Origin: an uncultured Thiohalocapsa sp.
Lineage (GTDB): Bacteria > Pseudomonadota > Gammaproteobacteria > Chromatiales > Chromatiaceae
Direction: 5' to 3'
Assembly: GCF_913063425.1 (NCBI RefSeq)
Contig: NZ_CAJXYK010000011.1
Span: 1 to 64,000, forward strand
DNA: 64,000 bases
Below the pieces are notes generated by a model, which saw nothing but the letters and a program-made list of their open reading frames with translations, had not been told where the DNA came from and searched no databases. The position numbers were made by a program, and so were the translations under genes. This document shows, piece by piece, positions 11,536-26,460 of this stretch. How positions within the stretch are numbered: position 1 is the stretch's first letter; every line of letters begins with the position of its first letter.

Positions 11536-11707
11536 GCGGTATCTGCCCGACACCAACACCTGCATCGACATCGTCAACCGGAAGCCGCCGGCGGTCATCG
11601 ACCTGGGTCGGGCCCCGCGGTTACGCCGATTGATCGGCGGTTCCCGTGCCGGCCGGGACGCGCTGACAACGCAAAACGGGGCCCGAAGGCCCCGCGTGCA
11701 AGCATGA
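11534..11707 (+). pseudogene. VapC PIN-domain toxin, N-terminal remnant
   Basis: From a GTG at 11534 the frame reads VRYLPDTNTCIDIVNRKPP, the classic beginning of VapC-family PIN-domain ribonucleases, including the first catalytic Asp in the DTNTCI motif. Homology stops after about 25 residues; the remaining frame to 11707 is short and runs through the amtB terminator hairpin, so it is not real coding sequence. Intact VapC proteins are about 130 residues. The toxin is therefore inactive, which explains why its antitoxin could also decay. Confidence 0.7.
11673..11694 (-). terminator. Rho-independent terminator of the torF-glnK-amtB operon
   Basis: On the - strand the sequence forms a perfect CGGGGCC/GGCCCCG-type stem with a TTCG tetraloop, followed at once by GTTTTG. 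It is 51 nt beyond the amtB stop and oriented correctly for it. This is the clearest intrinsic terminator in the window. Confidence 0.85.
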
Positions 11708-11744
11708 TCGCGCATCCCTGCGCGGTCGTCCGTGGGCAACAGCG

Positions 11745-13016
<1,272 letters not shown>

Positions 13017-13042
13017 CGGATTCGGTGCCTCCGTCGGGTCGC

Positions 13043-14286
<1,244 letters not shown>

Positions 14287-14378
14287 GCTGTCTACCTCTA
14301 TGGGGTGCGTGCGGGGCATCGGACTGTCGTCGGCCCCTTTTGTCATTCGCCGCGTGGGCGGATTCCGCGGTGAGTAGA

Positions 14379-14395
14379 AGCACTCGCTGTGCCAG
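14379..14395 (-). promoter_or_regulatory. Sigma54-type (-24/-12) promoter for torF-glnK-amtB
   Basis: On the - strand the sequence CTGGCACAGCGAGTGCT has the invariant GG and GC ten bases apart and matches TGGCAC at the -24 element; the -12 element is GTGC instead of TTGC. It lies about 93 nt upstream of the torF start, leaving a leader of about 80 nt. Sigma54 control is the norm for glnK-amtB. Confidence 0.7.
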
Positions 14396-14459
14396 AATCG
14401 CAATGTGCCTAAAAAAACACGGTTTGAGGCATTTTGTGGTGGCAGTGCAACATTTGGGC

Positions 14460-14476
14460 TGCACCATGGTAGTGCA
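14460..14476. promoter_or_regulatory. NtrC-like enhancer site
   Basis: TGCACCATGGTAGTGCA is a 17-bp dyad that fits the NtrC consensus TGCAC-N7-GTGCA. It lies about 65-80 bp upstream of the -24/-12 promoter on the - strand, a normal enhancer distance. A weaker half-matching copy (TGTGGTGGCAGTGCA) lies at 14435-14449. Confidence 0.72.
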
Positions 14477-14553
14477 AAGCGGCCGCGCAAGACCCGAAAT
14501 CGCGCACGATAATCGGGCGTCGCGCCGGTGGGACGCGCTGGAATCTGAAGCCC

Positions 14554-14559
14554 TATAAT
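14554..14559 (+). promoter_or_regulatory. Perfect -10 hexamer (TATAAT) upstream of ubiK
   Basis: TATAAT lies 40 nt before the ubiK ATG. The -35 region at about 14530-14535 (GGGACG) is a poor match, so only the -10 is confident. A strong GGAGG at 14587 precedes the start codon. Confidence 0.5.
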
Positions 14560-14598
14560 CCCTTCCGACCGCCATCACAGCCCCCCGGAGGATGCCTC

Positions 14599-14907
14599 AT
14601 GTTGGACCCGAAACAGCTCGACGACCTCGCCCGCCGCCTCGCCGACGGCATGCCGGAGGGCCTCAAGGTGTTGCGCGAAGACCTAAGCCGCGGCTTCCGC
14701 TCCACACTGGAGACGGGGCTCGGCCGGCTGGACCTGGTGACCCGGGAGGAATTCGACGTCCAGGCCGCCGTGCTGGCGCGCACCCGCGCCAAGCTCGACG
14801 CACTGGCCACGCGCGTGGCAGAGCTGGAGGCGACCGCGGCCCCGACGGGCTCGCAGCAGACGCAATCGAGCGCAGCCGACGCCGCGCAGGAGCCGCCGTC
14901 GGCCTGA
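14599..14907 (+). CDS. ubiK: UbiK, ubiquinone biosynthesis accessory factor
   Basis: A 102-residue protein starting MLDPKQLDDLARRLADGMPE, with the long C-terminal coiled coil typical of the family at about residues 50-75 (AVLARTRAKLDALATRVAEL). UbiK (YqiC, BMFP domain) forms a complex with UbiJ and supports aerobic ubiquinone assembly. The C-terminal 25 residues are low-complexity Ala/Gln/Ser. The start follows a GGAGG site. It sits alone, immediately upstream of comM, as in several gammaproteobacteria. Confidence 0.9.
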   Translation: MLDPKQLDDLARRLADGMPEGLKVLREDLSRGFRSTLETGLGRLDLVTREEFDVQAAVLARTRAKLDALATRVAELEATAAPTGSQQTQSSAADAAQEPPSA

Positions 14908-15058
14908 TCGGAAGCCAGGCGGCAGGGTCGGCGACGACGCCACAGTCCCCAGCCCGCGTCCTCCGCCCTCAGCGCTCAGGCCTTGATCCCGCGCCTCACC
15001 GCAGCCCCAGCGCGCCGCGGCGCGACCACCACTCAAGCCGAAACGGACAGCCTCAACC

Positions 15059-16606
15059 ATGGGCCTCTGCGTCCTGCACAGCCGCGCCCGCGAGGGCATC
15101 CGCGCCCCTGAGGTCTTCGTCGAGGTGCACTCGGGGGGCGGGCTGCCGGCCATGTCCATCGTCGGCCTGCCGGAGATGGCCGTGAAGGAGAGCCGGGACC
15201 GGGTGCGCGGGGCCATCCTGAACGGCCGCTTCGACTTCCCCGCCGGGCGGGTCACCATCAACCTCGCCCCCGCGGACCTGCCGAAGGAGGGCGGGCGCTT
15301 CGACCTGCCCATCGCGGTGGGCATCATCGGCGCCTCAGGCCAGGTGCGCACCGAGCAGCTGCCGCGGCTGGAGCTGCTCGGCGAGCTGGCGCTGACGGGC
15401 GCGCTGCGGCCCGTCTCCGCGGTGCTGCCGGCGGCGCTCGCCGCCCGGGACGCCGGCCGCGCGCTGGTGCTGCCGCGGGCCAATGCCGACGAGGCGGCGC
15501 TGGTGGAGGGGCTGCAGATCCTGCCCGCCGAGCACCTGCTGGAGGTCTGCGCGCACCTGAACGGGGATGCCGTCATCACACCGCATGCGGCACCGATCGG
15601 GGGCGTGCCGCGGCCGACCTATCCGGACCTGGCTGACGTGCAGGGCCAGGAGCAGGCCAAGCGGGCGCTGGAGATCGCCGCCGCCGGCGGCCACAGCCTG
15701 CTCTTCATCGGCCCGCCCGGCACCGGCAAGTCCATGCTCGCGAACCGCCTGCCGGGCATCCTGCCGACGCTGGACGACGCCGAAGCGCTGGAGGTGGCGG
15801 CGATCCGCTCCGTCAGCGGTCAGGCGGAAGTGGACCCCGCCCGGTGGCGCGAGCGGCCCTTCCGCGCCCCGCACCACACCGCCTCCGGCGTGGCGCTGGT
15901 GGGCGGCGGCGGCACGCCACGGCCGGGTGAGATCTCGCTCGCGCACATGGGTGTGCTGTTCCTGGACGAGCTGCCGGAGTTCGACCGGCGCGTGCTGGAG
16001 GTGCTGCGCGAGCCGCTGGAGTCCGGGCGCATCCACATCTCCCGCGCCGCCCGGCATGCGGAGTTCCCGGCGCGCTTCCAGCTGGTGGCGGCCATGAACC
16101 CCTGCCCCTGCGGCTATCTGGGCGATCCCCAGGGCCGCTGCCGCTGCACCGCGGAGCAGGTTGCCCGCTATCGGGCGCGCATCTCCGGACCTCTGCTGGA
16201 CCGCATCGACCTGCAGCTGGAAGTGCCGCGGCTGCCGGCGGAGCGCCTCACCGCCGGCGCCACGGGCGCCGCGCCGGACGCCGAGACCAGCGCCGCGGTG
16301 CGCGCCCGCGTGGAGCAGGCCCGGGCCCGGCAGCTGACACGCGCCGGCTGCACCAATGCGGTGCTGGAAGCCGGCGCCCTGGCGCAGCACTGCACCCTGG
16401 ACGAGCAGGGCCGTCAGCTGGTGACCCAGGCCATGCGGCGGCTGTCGCTCTCCGGCCGCGCCTATCACCGCATCCTCAAAGTGGCGCGGACCATTGCGGA
16501 CCTCGCCGACAGCAAGGCCATCAACGTCGCCCACTTGGGCGAGGCCATCGGCTACCGCCGGCTCGACCGGGGCGGCGCCGCGCAGTCCGCGGGCGGCGGC
16601 GCCTGA
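15059..16606 (+). CDS. comM: ComM / YifB family Mg-chelatase-like AAA+ ATPase
   Basis: A 515-residue protein with the N-terminal Lon-like/ChlI domain (residues 1-180, GLPAMSIVGLPEMAVKESRD), then an AAA+ module with Walker A GPPGTGKSM and Walker B VLFLDELPEF. A zinc-finger-like segment rich in Cys follows (CPCGYLGDPQGRCRC). ComM is a hexameric helicase that extends branch migration of incoming single-stranded DNA during natural transformation. The length matches E. coli YifB (about 506). The ATG at 15059 gives the standard MGLCVLHSRAREGI start. It is separated by only 2 nt from the next gene. Confidence 0.94.
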   Translation: MGLCVLHSRAREGIRAPEVFVEVHSGGGLPAMSIVGLPEMAVKESRDRVRGAILNGRFDFPAGRVTINLAPADLPKEGGRFDLPIAVGIIGASGQVRTEQLPRLELLGELALTGALRPVSAVLPAALAARDAGRALVLPRANADEAALVEGLQILPAEHLLEVCAHLNGDAVITPHAAPIGGVPRPTYPDLADVQGQEQAKRALEIAAAGGHSLLFIGPPGTGKSMLANRLPGILPTLDDAEALEVAAIRSVSGQAEVDPARWRERPFRAPHHTASGVALVGGGGTPRPGEISLAHMGVLFLDELPEFDRRVLEVLREPLESGRIHISRAARHAEFPARFQLVAAMNPCPCGYLGDPQGRCRCTAEQVARYRARISGPLLDRIDLQLEVPRLPAERLTAGATGAAPDAETSAAVRARVEQARARQLTRAGCTNAVLEAGALAQHCTLDEQGRQLVTQAMRRLSLSGRAYHRILKVARTIADLADSKAINVAHLGEAIGYRRLDRGGAAQSAGGGA

Positions 16607-16608
16607 GC

Positions 16609-18594
16609 ATGCTGGAGCTCACCGGCATCACGCTGCGCCGCGGCCCCAAGCTGCTGCTGCAAGGCGCCGACCTGCGGGTGCATCCGGGGCAGAAGCTCGG
16701 CCTCACCGGCGCCAATGGCTGCGGCAAGTCGAGCCTGTTTGCGCTGCTGCGCGGGGAGCTGCAGCCGGACGCGGGTGCCGTGTCCGTGCCGCCGGACTGG
16801 ACCATCGCCCACGTCGCTCAGCAGACGCCGGGCGGGGAGCGCCCGGCCATCGAGCTGGTGATGGACGGCGACACGGAGCTGCGCGAGGTCGAGCGCCGCC
16901 TCGCCGCGGCGGAAGCCGCCGGCGACGGCGTGCAGCAGGCGGCCCTGCACGGCCAGCTCGAGGCCATCGGCGGCTACACGGCAGAGTCCCGCGCCGCCCG
17001 GCTGCTGCACGGGCTCGGCTTTGCGGTGGGCGACGAGCGCCGGCCCGTCTCCAGCTACTCCGGTGGCTGGCGCATGCGGCTCGCGCTGGCGCAGGCGCTT
17101 ATGTGCCGCTCGGACCTGCTGCTGCTGGACGAGCCCACCAACCACCTGGACCTGGATGCCGTCATCTGGCTGGAGGGCTGGCTCAAGGCCTACCCCGGCA
17201 CGCTGCTGCTCATCTCCCACGACCGCGATTTTCTGGATGCCGTGGTGGAGCGCATCTGCCACATGGAGCGCCAGGGGCTCAAGGTCTACGCCGGCGGCTA
17301 TTCGGCCTTCGAGCGCCAGCGCGCCGAGCACCTGGCCCAGCAGCAGGCGGCGCACGAGCGCCAGCAGCGCGAGGTCGCGCACATGCGCGCCTTCGTGGAC
17401 CGCTTTCGCGCCAAGGCCACCAAGGCGCGGCAGGCGCAGAGCCGGCTCAAGGCCCTGGAGCGCATGGAGCTCATCGCGCCGGCGCATGTGGACTCGCCGT
17501 TTCGGTTCAGCTTCCGGGCGCCCCTGGCCAAGCCGGACCCGCTGCTGCGCCTGGAAGACATCCGCGCAGGGTATGGCGAAACCAGGGTGCTGGACGGCAT
17601 CGGCATGAGCCTGCGCCCGGATGACCGCATTGCATTGCTCGGCCCCAACGGCGCCGGCAAGTCCACGCTCATCAAGCTGCTGGCGGGTCTAATCGAGCCC
17701 TGGTCCGGGCAGCGCGAGGCGGGGCAGGGGCTTGCCATCGGCTACTTCGCGCAGCATCAGGTGGACCAGCTGGACCCGGACGCCTCGGCGCTCAGGCACC
17801 TGGAGCGGCTGACCGCCGCCGCGCATGCGGGCGGCAAGCCCGCCACCGAGCAGCAGCTGCGCGACTTCCTCGGCGGCTTCGGCTTCCATGGGGACAGAGC
17901 CACCGAGCCGGTCGCCCCCTTCTCCGGTGGCGAAAAGGCCAGGCTCGCGCTGGCGCTGATCGTCTGGCAGCGGCCCAATCTGCTCCTGCTGGACGAGCCC
18001 ACCAATCATCTGGACCTCGACATGCGCCTGGCGCTGAGCGAGGCCCTGCTCGGCTTCGACGGCGCGCTGGTGCTGGTCTCCCACGACCGCCACCTGCTGC
18101 GGGTCACCTGCGACACCCTGCTGCTGGTGGACGCGGGCCGGGCCGAGCCCTTCCCCGGCAGTCTCGACGACTATCCCGCCTGGCTCGCCGCCCGCAACAA
18201 GGAGCAGGCGCAGCCCGCGTCCGAAGCAGGCAGCGGTCCCGGCGGCCCGGGGCCCGGCAGCCTTTCGACAGCGAGCCAGGCGAGCGCTGCCGCGACCGGC
18301 GCCGCCGCGGCCTCCCGCAAGGACCAGCGCCGGCGCGAGGCCGAGCAGCGCGCCCGGCTGCAGCCCGCCAGGAAGCGCGTCCAGCAGCTTGAGGCCGCCG
18401 TGGAGCGACTCACCGGCGAGCGCCAGCGCCTGGAGCAGGACCTCGCCAACCCGGGCCTCTACGCCGACGACGCCAAGCCGCGGTTGCTGGCGCTCCTCGC
18501 CGACAAGCAGCGCCTGGACGCCGAGCTGGAGCAGGCCGAGGCCGACTGGCTCGACGCGGCCGCGCAGCTGGAGGCATTGGAGGAGCAGGATTGA
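16609..18594 (+). CDS. yheS: ABC-F ATPase, YheS-like
   Basis: A 661-residue soluble protein with two ABC cassettes and no membrane segments. First cassette: Walker A GANGCGKSS, signature SSYSGGWRMRLALAQ, Walker B LLLLDEPTNHLD. Second: GPNGAGKST, APFSGGEKARLALAL, LLLLDEPTNHLD. A charged linker joins them (about residues 235-310, RFRAKATKARQAQSRLKALE), and a C-terminal coiled coil runs from about 560. ABC-F proteins of this type bind the ribosome E site and relieve stalled translation. The length and linker resemble YheS more than Uup or EttA. It begins 2 nt after comM. Confidence 0.88.
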   Translation: MLELTGITLRRGPKLLLQGADLRVHPGQKLGLTGANGCGKSSLFALLRGELQPDAGAVSVPPDWTIAHVAQQTPGGERPAIELVMDGDTELREVERRLAAAEAAGDGVQQAALHGQLEAIGGYTAESRAARLLHGLGFAVGDERRPVSSYSGGWRMRLALAQALMCRSDLLLLDEPTNHLDLDAVIWLEGWLKAYPGTLLLISHDRDFLDAVVERICHMERQGLKVYAGGYSAFERQRAEHLAQQQAAHERQQREVAHMRAFVDRFRAKATKARQAQSRLKALERMELIAPAHVDSPFRFSFRAPLAKPDPLLRLEDIRAGYGETRVLDGIGMSLRPDDRIALLGPNGAGKSTLIKLLAGLIEPWSGQREAGQGLAIGYFAQHQVDQLDPDASALRHLERLTAAAHAGGKPATEQQLRDFLGGFGFHGDRATEPVAPFSGGEKARLALALIVWQRPNLLLLDEPTNHLDLDMRLALSEALLGFDGALVLVSHDRHLLRVTCDTLLLVDAGRAEPFPGSLDDYPAWLAARNKEQAQPASEAGSGPGGPGPGSLSTASQASAAATGAAAASRKDQRRREAEQRARLQPARKRVQQLEAAVERLTGERQRLEQDLANPGLYADDAKPRLLALLADKQRLDAELEQAEADWLDAAAQLEALEEQD

Positions 18595-19017
18595 CGGACC
18601 CGGTCAGCGCCGCGCCGCACGCCAGTGCGTAGGCCCTGTGGGAGCGGCATCCCTGCGGCGACGATCAGGCCCGACCCACCTGGGCGCGCGTTTCAGCGCG
18701 GCAGTCGCATAGGAGCCCGCGACAACGCCCGCTCCGCTGCGGGGCGCAGCGCTCCGCTCGTGCGCCAAAGTCGGGCGGTGACATGCATGGCGTCAGTCCC
18801 CAAAGAAAAAATGCCGGCACGCTTGCGCACAAACGGCTTCGCGCCATGACTGCGGCGCGTTATCTTAGGCGGCAACGCCGGGAGCCGACGGCGCTTTCTG
18901 CACGAGAGTTGCTTGTCAGCCCGGCTGGGGCACCCGCGGCCCAGCCCGCGGTTGCCGCCGCCGCGGCTCGTCTCCGGCCTTATCCTGATCACGGACCCTA
19001 TCCCTGGAACTCCCTTC
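18595..19017. other. Intergenic region with REP-like sequence
   Basis: No gene is supported in these 423 nt. Around 18634-18665 there is GTGGGAGCGGCATCCCTGCG, a member of the widespread GTGGGAGCGGCTTC-type extragenic palindromes, followed by other GC-rich short dyads. Any glgP promoter must lie in the last part, but none was convincing. Confidence 0.6.
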
Positions 19018-21534
<2,517 letters not shown>

Positions 21535-21696
21535 GGCGCGGGGCGTGCCGGCCTCCGGGCCGGCGCAGCTCACTTGCGAGGGTTGGGGCAGCGCAGTCCG
21601 TAGGTCCGGTCAGCGCCGGTAAACGAGCGCCGGTCGCAGATTTTCCACGGCTTTGCACTAGGCTTGAAGTTGCAGCGCAGCAACCGCAGCCAGCCG

Positions 21697-23046
<1,350 letters not shown>

Positions 23047-23050
23047 CGCG

Positions 23051-23128
23051 CCCCCTGGGGCCGCCGACTTCCAGTCGGCGCGCACGCACGGCCCCTGGGG
23101 GCGCCGACTTCCAGTCGGCGCGCACGCG
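23051..23128. repeat. Tandem pair of REP-like palindromes
   Basis: A unit of about 40 nt (CCCCTGGGG, then GCCGACTTCCAGTCGGC, then GCGCACGC) occurs twice in tandem, at 23051-23088 and 23091-23128, directly after the dehydrogenase stop. The same palindrome core recurs at 41294-41310, with variants at 29360 and 33527-33572. Confidence 0.85.
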
Positions 23129-23640
23129 CAATCCGCAACCGAGTCGTTGCCCTCCCACCCTTCATCAGATAGAGACAGCGCCACCTTGTGTCAGGCTCGC
23201 CGTGCCGGAGCCCCTCAACGCCCGCTGTCCGTGAAACCCACCGCGGCTCCTTCACGGATGCCGACAAGTCGACCGACACAGGGGGCTATCGAACTGCCCC
23301 ATTATCGCCGGCAGCTGAGGTTGACCGAGGACGCCGCGAGCGGCAGGCTGCGTACCCTGGTCGACGGTTGCGCCGACCGGGCTCAGCGTCAACTCTGCGA
23401 CAGAAAGCGGACTCTCGGCGGCAAGGGGACGGCTGGCGGGGACCGGCCAAATCCGGACATTGACGGGCGAAGCCCCGAAGGGCAGCATTCGGCCATTAAC
23501 GGAAATTTACCGGCCGCAGCTTTGGATGCAGGATTCGGCCAAGGACAGAAATGCGGCGTACCTAGAGCGTCGCAGCCAATCGGGCGGAAGCAGCCACCAA
23601 AACGACCAGGTACCCGCGACACCCAGGCGCATGTCCACGA
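23129..23640. other. Gap without supported genes between the dehydrogenase and the defence island
   Basis: Short open frames exist here, but none shows a recognisable domain or a plausible start. The base composition drops compared with the preceding gene (for example GGCCATTAACGGAAATTTAC near 23491), which suggests sequence brought in with the defence island. No repeat, RNA gene or promoter was identified. Confidence 0.5.
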
Positions 23641-23800
23641 CTGGGGCACCGCCCGCGCCGCCGCCAGCGAGCGGCGCGCCCACCACAGGTGCAGCGTGCT
23701 CGGGTGCCCATGGCGGATGGACTTCTCCCGCGCCGCCGCGGCATTAATGTAGTCCAGCGGCAGGGCGACCTCCATGAGCTTCTTCGGGCACTGATCAGCA
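23640..23800 (-). pseudogene. N-terminal fragment of a DUF1156-type DNA methyltransferase
   Basis: On the - strand the frame reads [20 protein letters not shown] and then [20 protein letters not shown], a very characteristic beginning of DUF1156 proteins, which are large predicted adenine methyltransferases (around 900-1000 residues) in defence islands. Homology stops after about 45 residues, at AAARAVPQ; the frame then runs into unrelated sequence. The start at 23775 is the ATG of MEVALPL. The rest of the gene is missing, so it is a deletion remnant. Confidence 0.75.
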
Positions 23801-23839
23801 TAGGGTCATATTTCTGCCGACCTCTGCTCGGGGATCTTA

Positions 23840-24529
23840 CTAGCCCTCGGTCTTCTTCTCCGCGAGCGCGATCAGATCCTTGACCAGCTCATGCAAGTCC
23901 GTCGTGGGGTTGTCGGTGCCCACGGCTTGCGCGGCCTTAACAGCCTTCTCGGCGTTCTCGCTGGCCTGTTGCAGCTTGGGCTTGGTTCGTTCGTAGACGC
24001 CACGCAACCCTTTCTCATAGTCGTGTAGCGGACCTTTCTTTAGCTTGGCGATGACCGCCGCACATGGTGAGCGGGACTGCGTTGGATGGAACGGTGCGGT
24101 GTGGAAGCTGTAGTGCAGCAGCAGCCAGTACTCGAAACAAGGAATGGAAGTGACGGCTCTGAATAGCGCCTGATGTCCGTTGCGCTTACGGAGCTTCTTC
24201 TCCCGAATACGGTTGAGCGCTTTCTGGTAATCGTTGTGCTGGTCGCGGTCGAAGACGCAGTAGACGCGATCAAAATCTGGTTCCTGCTCGAACCGACGAA
24301 TCGCTTCCTGGGCAACGGAATCCGGGCTGGAACCGCAGTTTCCGGTGATGACCACGTTGTTCGGGTTGAGGCCGAGGTCGTCCCGGAGATCGATCAAGTA
24401 GCTCGGTGCGGCCTTTTCATCCTCGCAGACGATCAGCACGACCTCCAAAGGGTCGCGACGGGCCTTCTTGCGTCGGAGCGCCGCCTTGTTGCGTTCCTTG
24501 CGTCTGCGGAACAGATCCTCGGAGCCCAC
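23840..24529 (-). CDS. RloB-like protein (AbiLii-type), putative TOPRIM nuclease of a two-gene defence system
   Basis: A 229-residue protein with the RloB pattern: a first acidic motif VVLIVCEDEKAAPSYL (about residues 30-45) and a second, YCVFDRDQHNDY (about 90-100), together consistent with a TOPRIM-like metal site. ITGNCGSSPDSV and SIPCFEYWLLLHY are further family segments. RloB proteins form a pair with an SMC/AAA-type ATPase; the pair is known as RloAB or, in abortive infection, AbiL. It starts 6 nt after the ATPase stop, so the two are co-transcribed. The N-terminus is rich in Arg/Lys. Flanking fragments of other defence genes support a defence role. Confidence 0.85.
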   Translation of the reverse strand: MGSEDLFRRRKERNKAALRRKKARRDPLEVVLIVCEDEKAAPSYLIDLRDDLGLNPNNVVITGNCGSSPDSVAQEAIRRFEQEPDFDRVYCVFDRDQHNDYQKALNRIREKKLRKRNGHQALFRAVTSIPCFEYWLLLHYSFHTAPFHPTQSRSPCAAVIAKLKKGPLHDYEKGLRGVYERTKPKLQQASENAEKAVKAAQAVGTDNPTTDLHELVKDLIALAEKKTEG

Positions 24530-24535
24530 TGGTCG

Positions 24536-25906
24536 CTACTCGGTGTCGCTGGCATCGGACCTGCGCCTTCTGGCCTGGCTGACACGACTGCGAGGTGGCT
24601 CTTTCTCGGGGTGCCGGGGGTGTTCCGGGTCTGGCCTGACGACTCGAATGCGCCGTGGCTGCGGACTCGGCAGGGCACCGTAGCGACCGCGCAGGTAGCC
24701 CCGCCCGACCGCCTCCTGCTTGCGCGGGCGAAAATCGGACAGGGGATACAGGTGTGTTTGTTGCTGCCGCTTCTCGACGAACCAAACCTGATCCCTGCGA
24801 AGCTCGCCTTCCAACTGGGTGACGTCGTGCGTGGTACAGATCAGCTGCGCTCCGTACGGATTGGTGTCCGTGCTGTGAAAGAGATTCACCAGGAAGCGGA
24901 CGAGGGTGGGATGTAGGCTGGTGTCGAGCTCGTCGATGACCAGCACCAGCCCGTGATCGAGCACATCGAGCCAGGGGCCAGCCCAGCTGAAGAGGTTGCG
25001 GGTTCCGTCGGATTCGTCGCCGAAATCGAAATTGATCGCTTCTCCGGATTGTAGATCCCGATGCTGTGAGTAGACTTCCAGGCGCTCCTTGCCGACGAGC
25101 TGCTTGGCGAGGTCATCGGGGAAGTCTTCGGGTAGGTCCTCGGCCGTCCACTTGGCGACTTCGACCGACAGACCCTCGATACCCAGGTCCGCGGCCTTGA
25201 GGAACTCCAGCACGCGCGCGCGGTCGTCTTTCTTCCTGCAACGCGTGGCGGTGTAGGAATCGAAGTGCATTGTAAAGTCTCTGCCCGCGGGCACAGCCCG
25301 CAGTCGGTCCACGAACCAGTCAAACACCGGCTGAAGCTGCTGGTTGTTCAACTGGACCGCCGTAGATAAGAACAGGGCATTGGGACGGGTGGCTTCGCTT
25401 AACGTCTTCTTCGGCCCCTTGAACGCGGGTCCGAAGTACCAGTCAGTCTTCTCGCTGGCCGGGTCTACAGTGCGCGCGAACCAGCGCTGGGAGCGTCCCT
25501 CCGGGAACGCGATGAGCCACTCTTCCCGGATGCCCTCTGCGGTGGCCGAGAACCCGTACTGGTAGCGGACCGAGGATTGCTCGAAGACGATCTCGAACTC
25601 ACTTGGCGCCTGCGCGGCTTTTGCCGCAAGCCGGAACGGCTGAAGATCCAAGCGGTCACCGCGCTGCTTGCCGCTGGCGGAGTGCTCCACCAGGTGGGCC
25701 ACGGAGTAGAGGGCCTTGACCAGGTTGCTCTTGCCTGACGCGTTGGGTCCCAACACCATCGCGGAGTGAAGGAGCCTGGGTGTGCTCGGGGAGTTGGGAG
25801 CAAAGGTGTTGGCCTCCCAGCGCTCCTTGCTGCTGGACGCCACCATCGAGAGGACCTGCGTGTCCTTGATCGAGCGGAAATTGGTGACACTGAATTCGAT
25901 GAGCAT
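24536..25906 (-). CDS. RloA-like AAA ATPase (AbiLi-type), partner of the RloB-like protein
   Basis: A 456-residue ATPase beginning MLIEFSVTNFRSIKDTQVLS. Walker A is LGPNASGKSNLV (about residue 55), Walker B LVLVIDELDTSLHP (about 335), and a switch histidine follows in LICTTHDVTQL. This is the AAA_15/OLD-like ABC fold found in anti-phage systems, where the ATPase senses infection and controls a partner nuclease. The C-terminal 60 residues are very rich in Arg/Pro. It opens the two-gene operon. Its third positions are visibly less GC-rich than those of neighbouring housekeeping genes, which suggests acquisition by transfer. Confidence 0.87.
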   Translation of the reverse strand: MLIEFSVTNFRSIKDTQVLSMVASSSKERWEANTFAPNSPSTPRLLHSAMVLGPNASGKSNLVKALYSVAHLVEHSASGKQRGDRLDLQPFRLAAKAAQAPSEFEIVFEQSSVRYQYGFSATAEGIREEWLIAFPEGRSQRWFARTVDPASEKTDWYFGPAFKGPKKTLSEATRPNALFLSTAVQLNNQQLQPVFDWFVDRLRAVPAGRDFTMHFDSYTATRCRKKDDRARVLEFLKAADLGIEGLSVEVAKWTAEDLPEDFPDDLAKQLVGKERLEVYSQHRDLQSGEAINFDFGDESDGTRNLFSWAGPWLDVLDHGLVLVIDELDTSLHPTLVRFLVNLFHSTDTNPYGAQLICTTHDVTQLEGELRRDQVWFVEKRQQQTHLYPLSDFRPRKQEAVGRGYLRGRYGALPSPQPRRIRVVRPDPEHPRHPEKEPPRSRVSQARRRRSDASDTE

Positions 25907-26109
25907 GGGATGTCCTCATCCTATCGCTGCCGTGGATGGTCGCTGTGTAAGACCGCAGGGAGGCGGAAAATCGCCCGCTGTTCTCATCTTAGGGGGACAT
26001 CTGCAGATATTCTGCACGAAACAGGGCGGAGTCGCGAATTTTTCGCGTTGGGTGCATGCGTTCCACTGACAGGACGGTCGCTCCCCAGTCAGGTCAACCG
26101 CATGGCAGG

Positions 26110-26460
26110 CGCACATCAGCAAGGCGTCGAGCCGGCCGCGGCGAGGTCTTGCCAATTGTAGTTGATGCTGCTGACCACCCCACCCAGGCTCACTGTCGAA
26201 CGGCCGGCGGATATAGACGGGCTCGGCCTCGGCGCCGTCCTAGCCGAGCGCGACCAGCGCCCGCATCCAGTGGTCCGGCTTGTTGAAGCCGGTGAGGATC
26301 TCGTCGCGGGTGATGGTGACGGTCTGGGCACCGGCGGCGCGGCCCTTCCGCTTGACCTCGATGAAGCGAAGCTGATGGCTGGGGGTGCGGAACGTGATGG
26401 TCCGGTCCAGGTTTTCCTTGGACACGTCCTGCGATAGTTGCGTTACGCCTCCTCTGGGTC
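26110..26460 (-). pseudogene. C-terminal fragment of a DUF3883-containing defence helicase
   Basis: On the - strand 26425-26240 reads TFRTPSHQLRFIEVKRKGRA, AGAQTVTITRDEILTGFNKP, DHWMRALVALG and a stop; this is the DUF3883 (NO VEIN-type) domain that ends many large superfamily 2 helicases. The sequence continues in the same frame after the TAG (DGAEAEPVYIRRPFDSEPG), and after a frameshift as SINYNWQDL, the expected helicase C-terminus. There is therefore at least one nonsense codon and one frameshift, and all of the helicase core is missing. It lies upstream of the intact RloA/RloB pair on the same strand. Confidence 0.72.
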
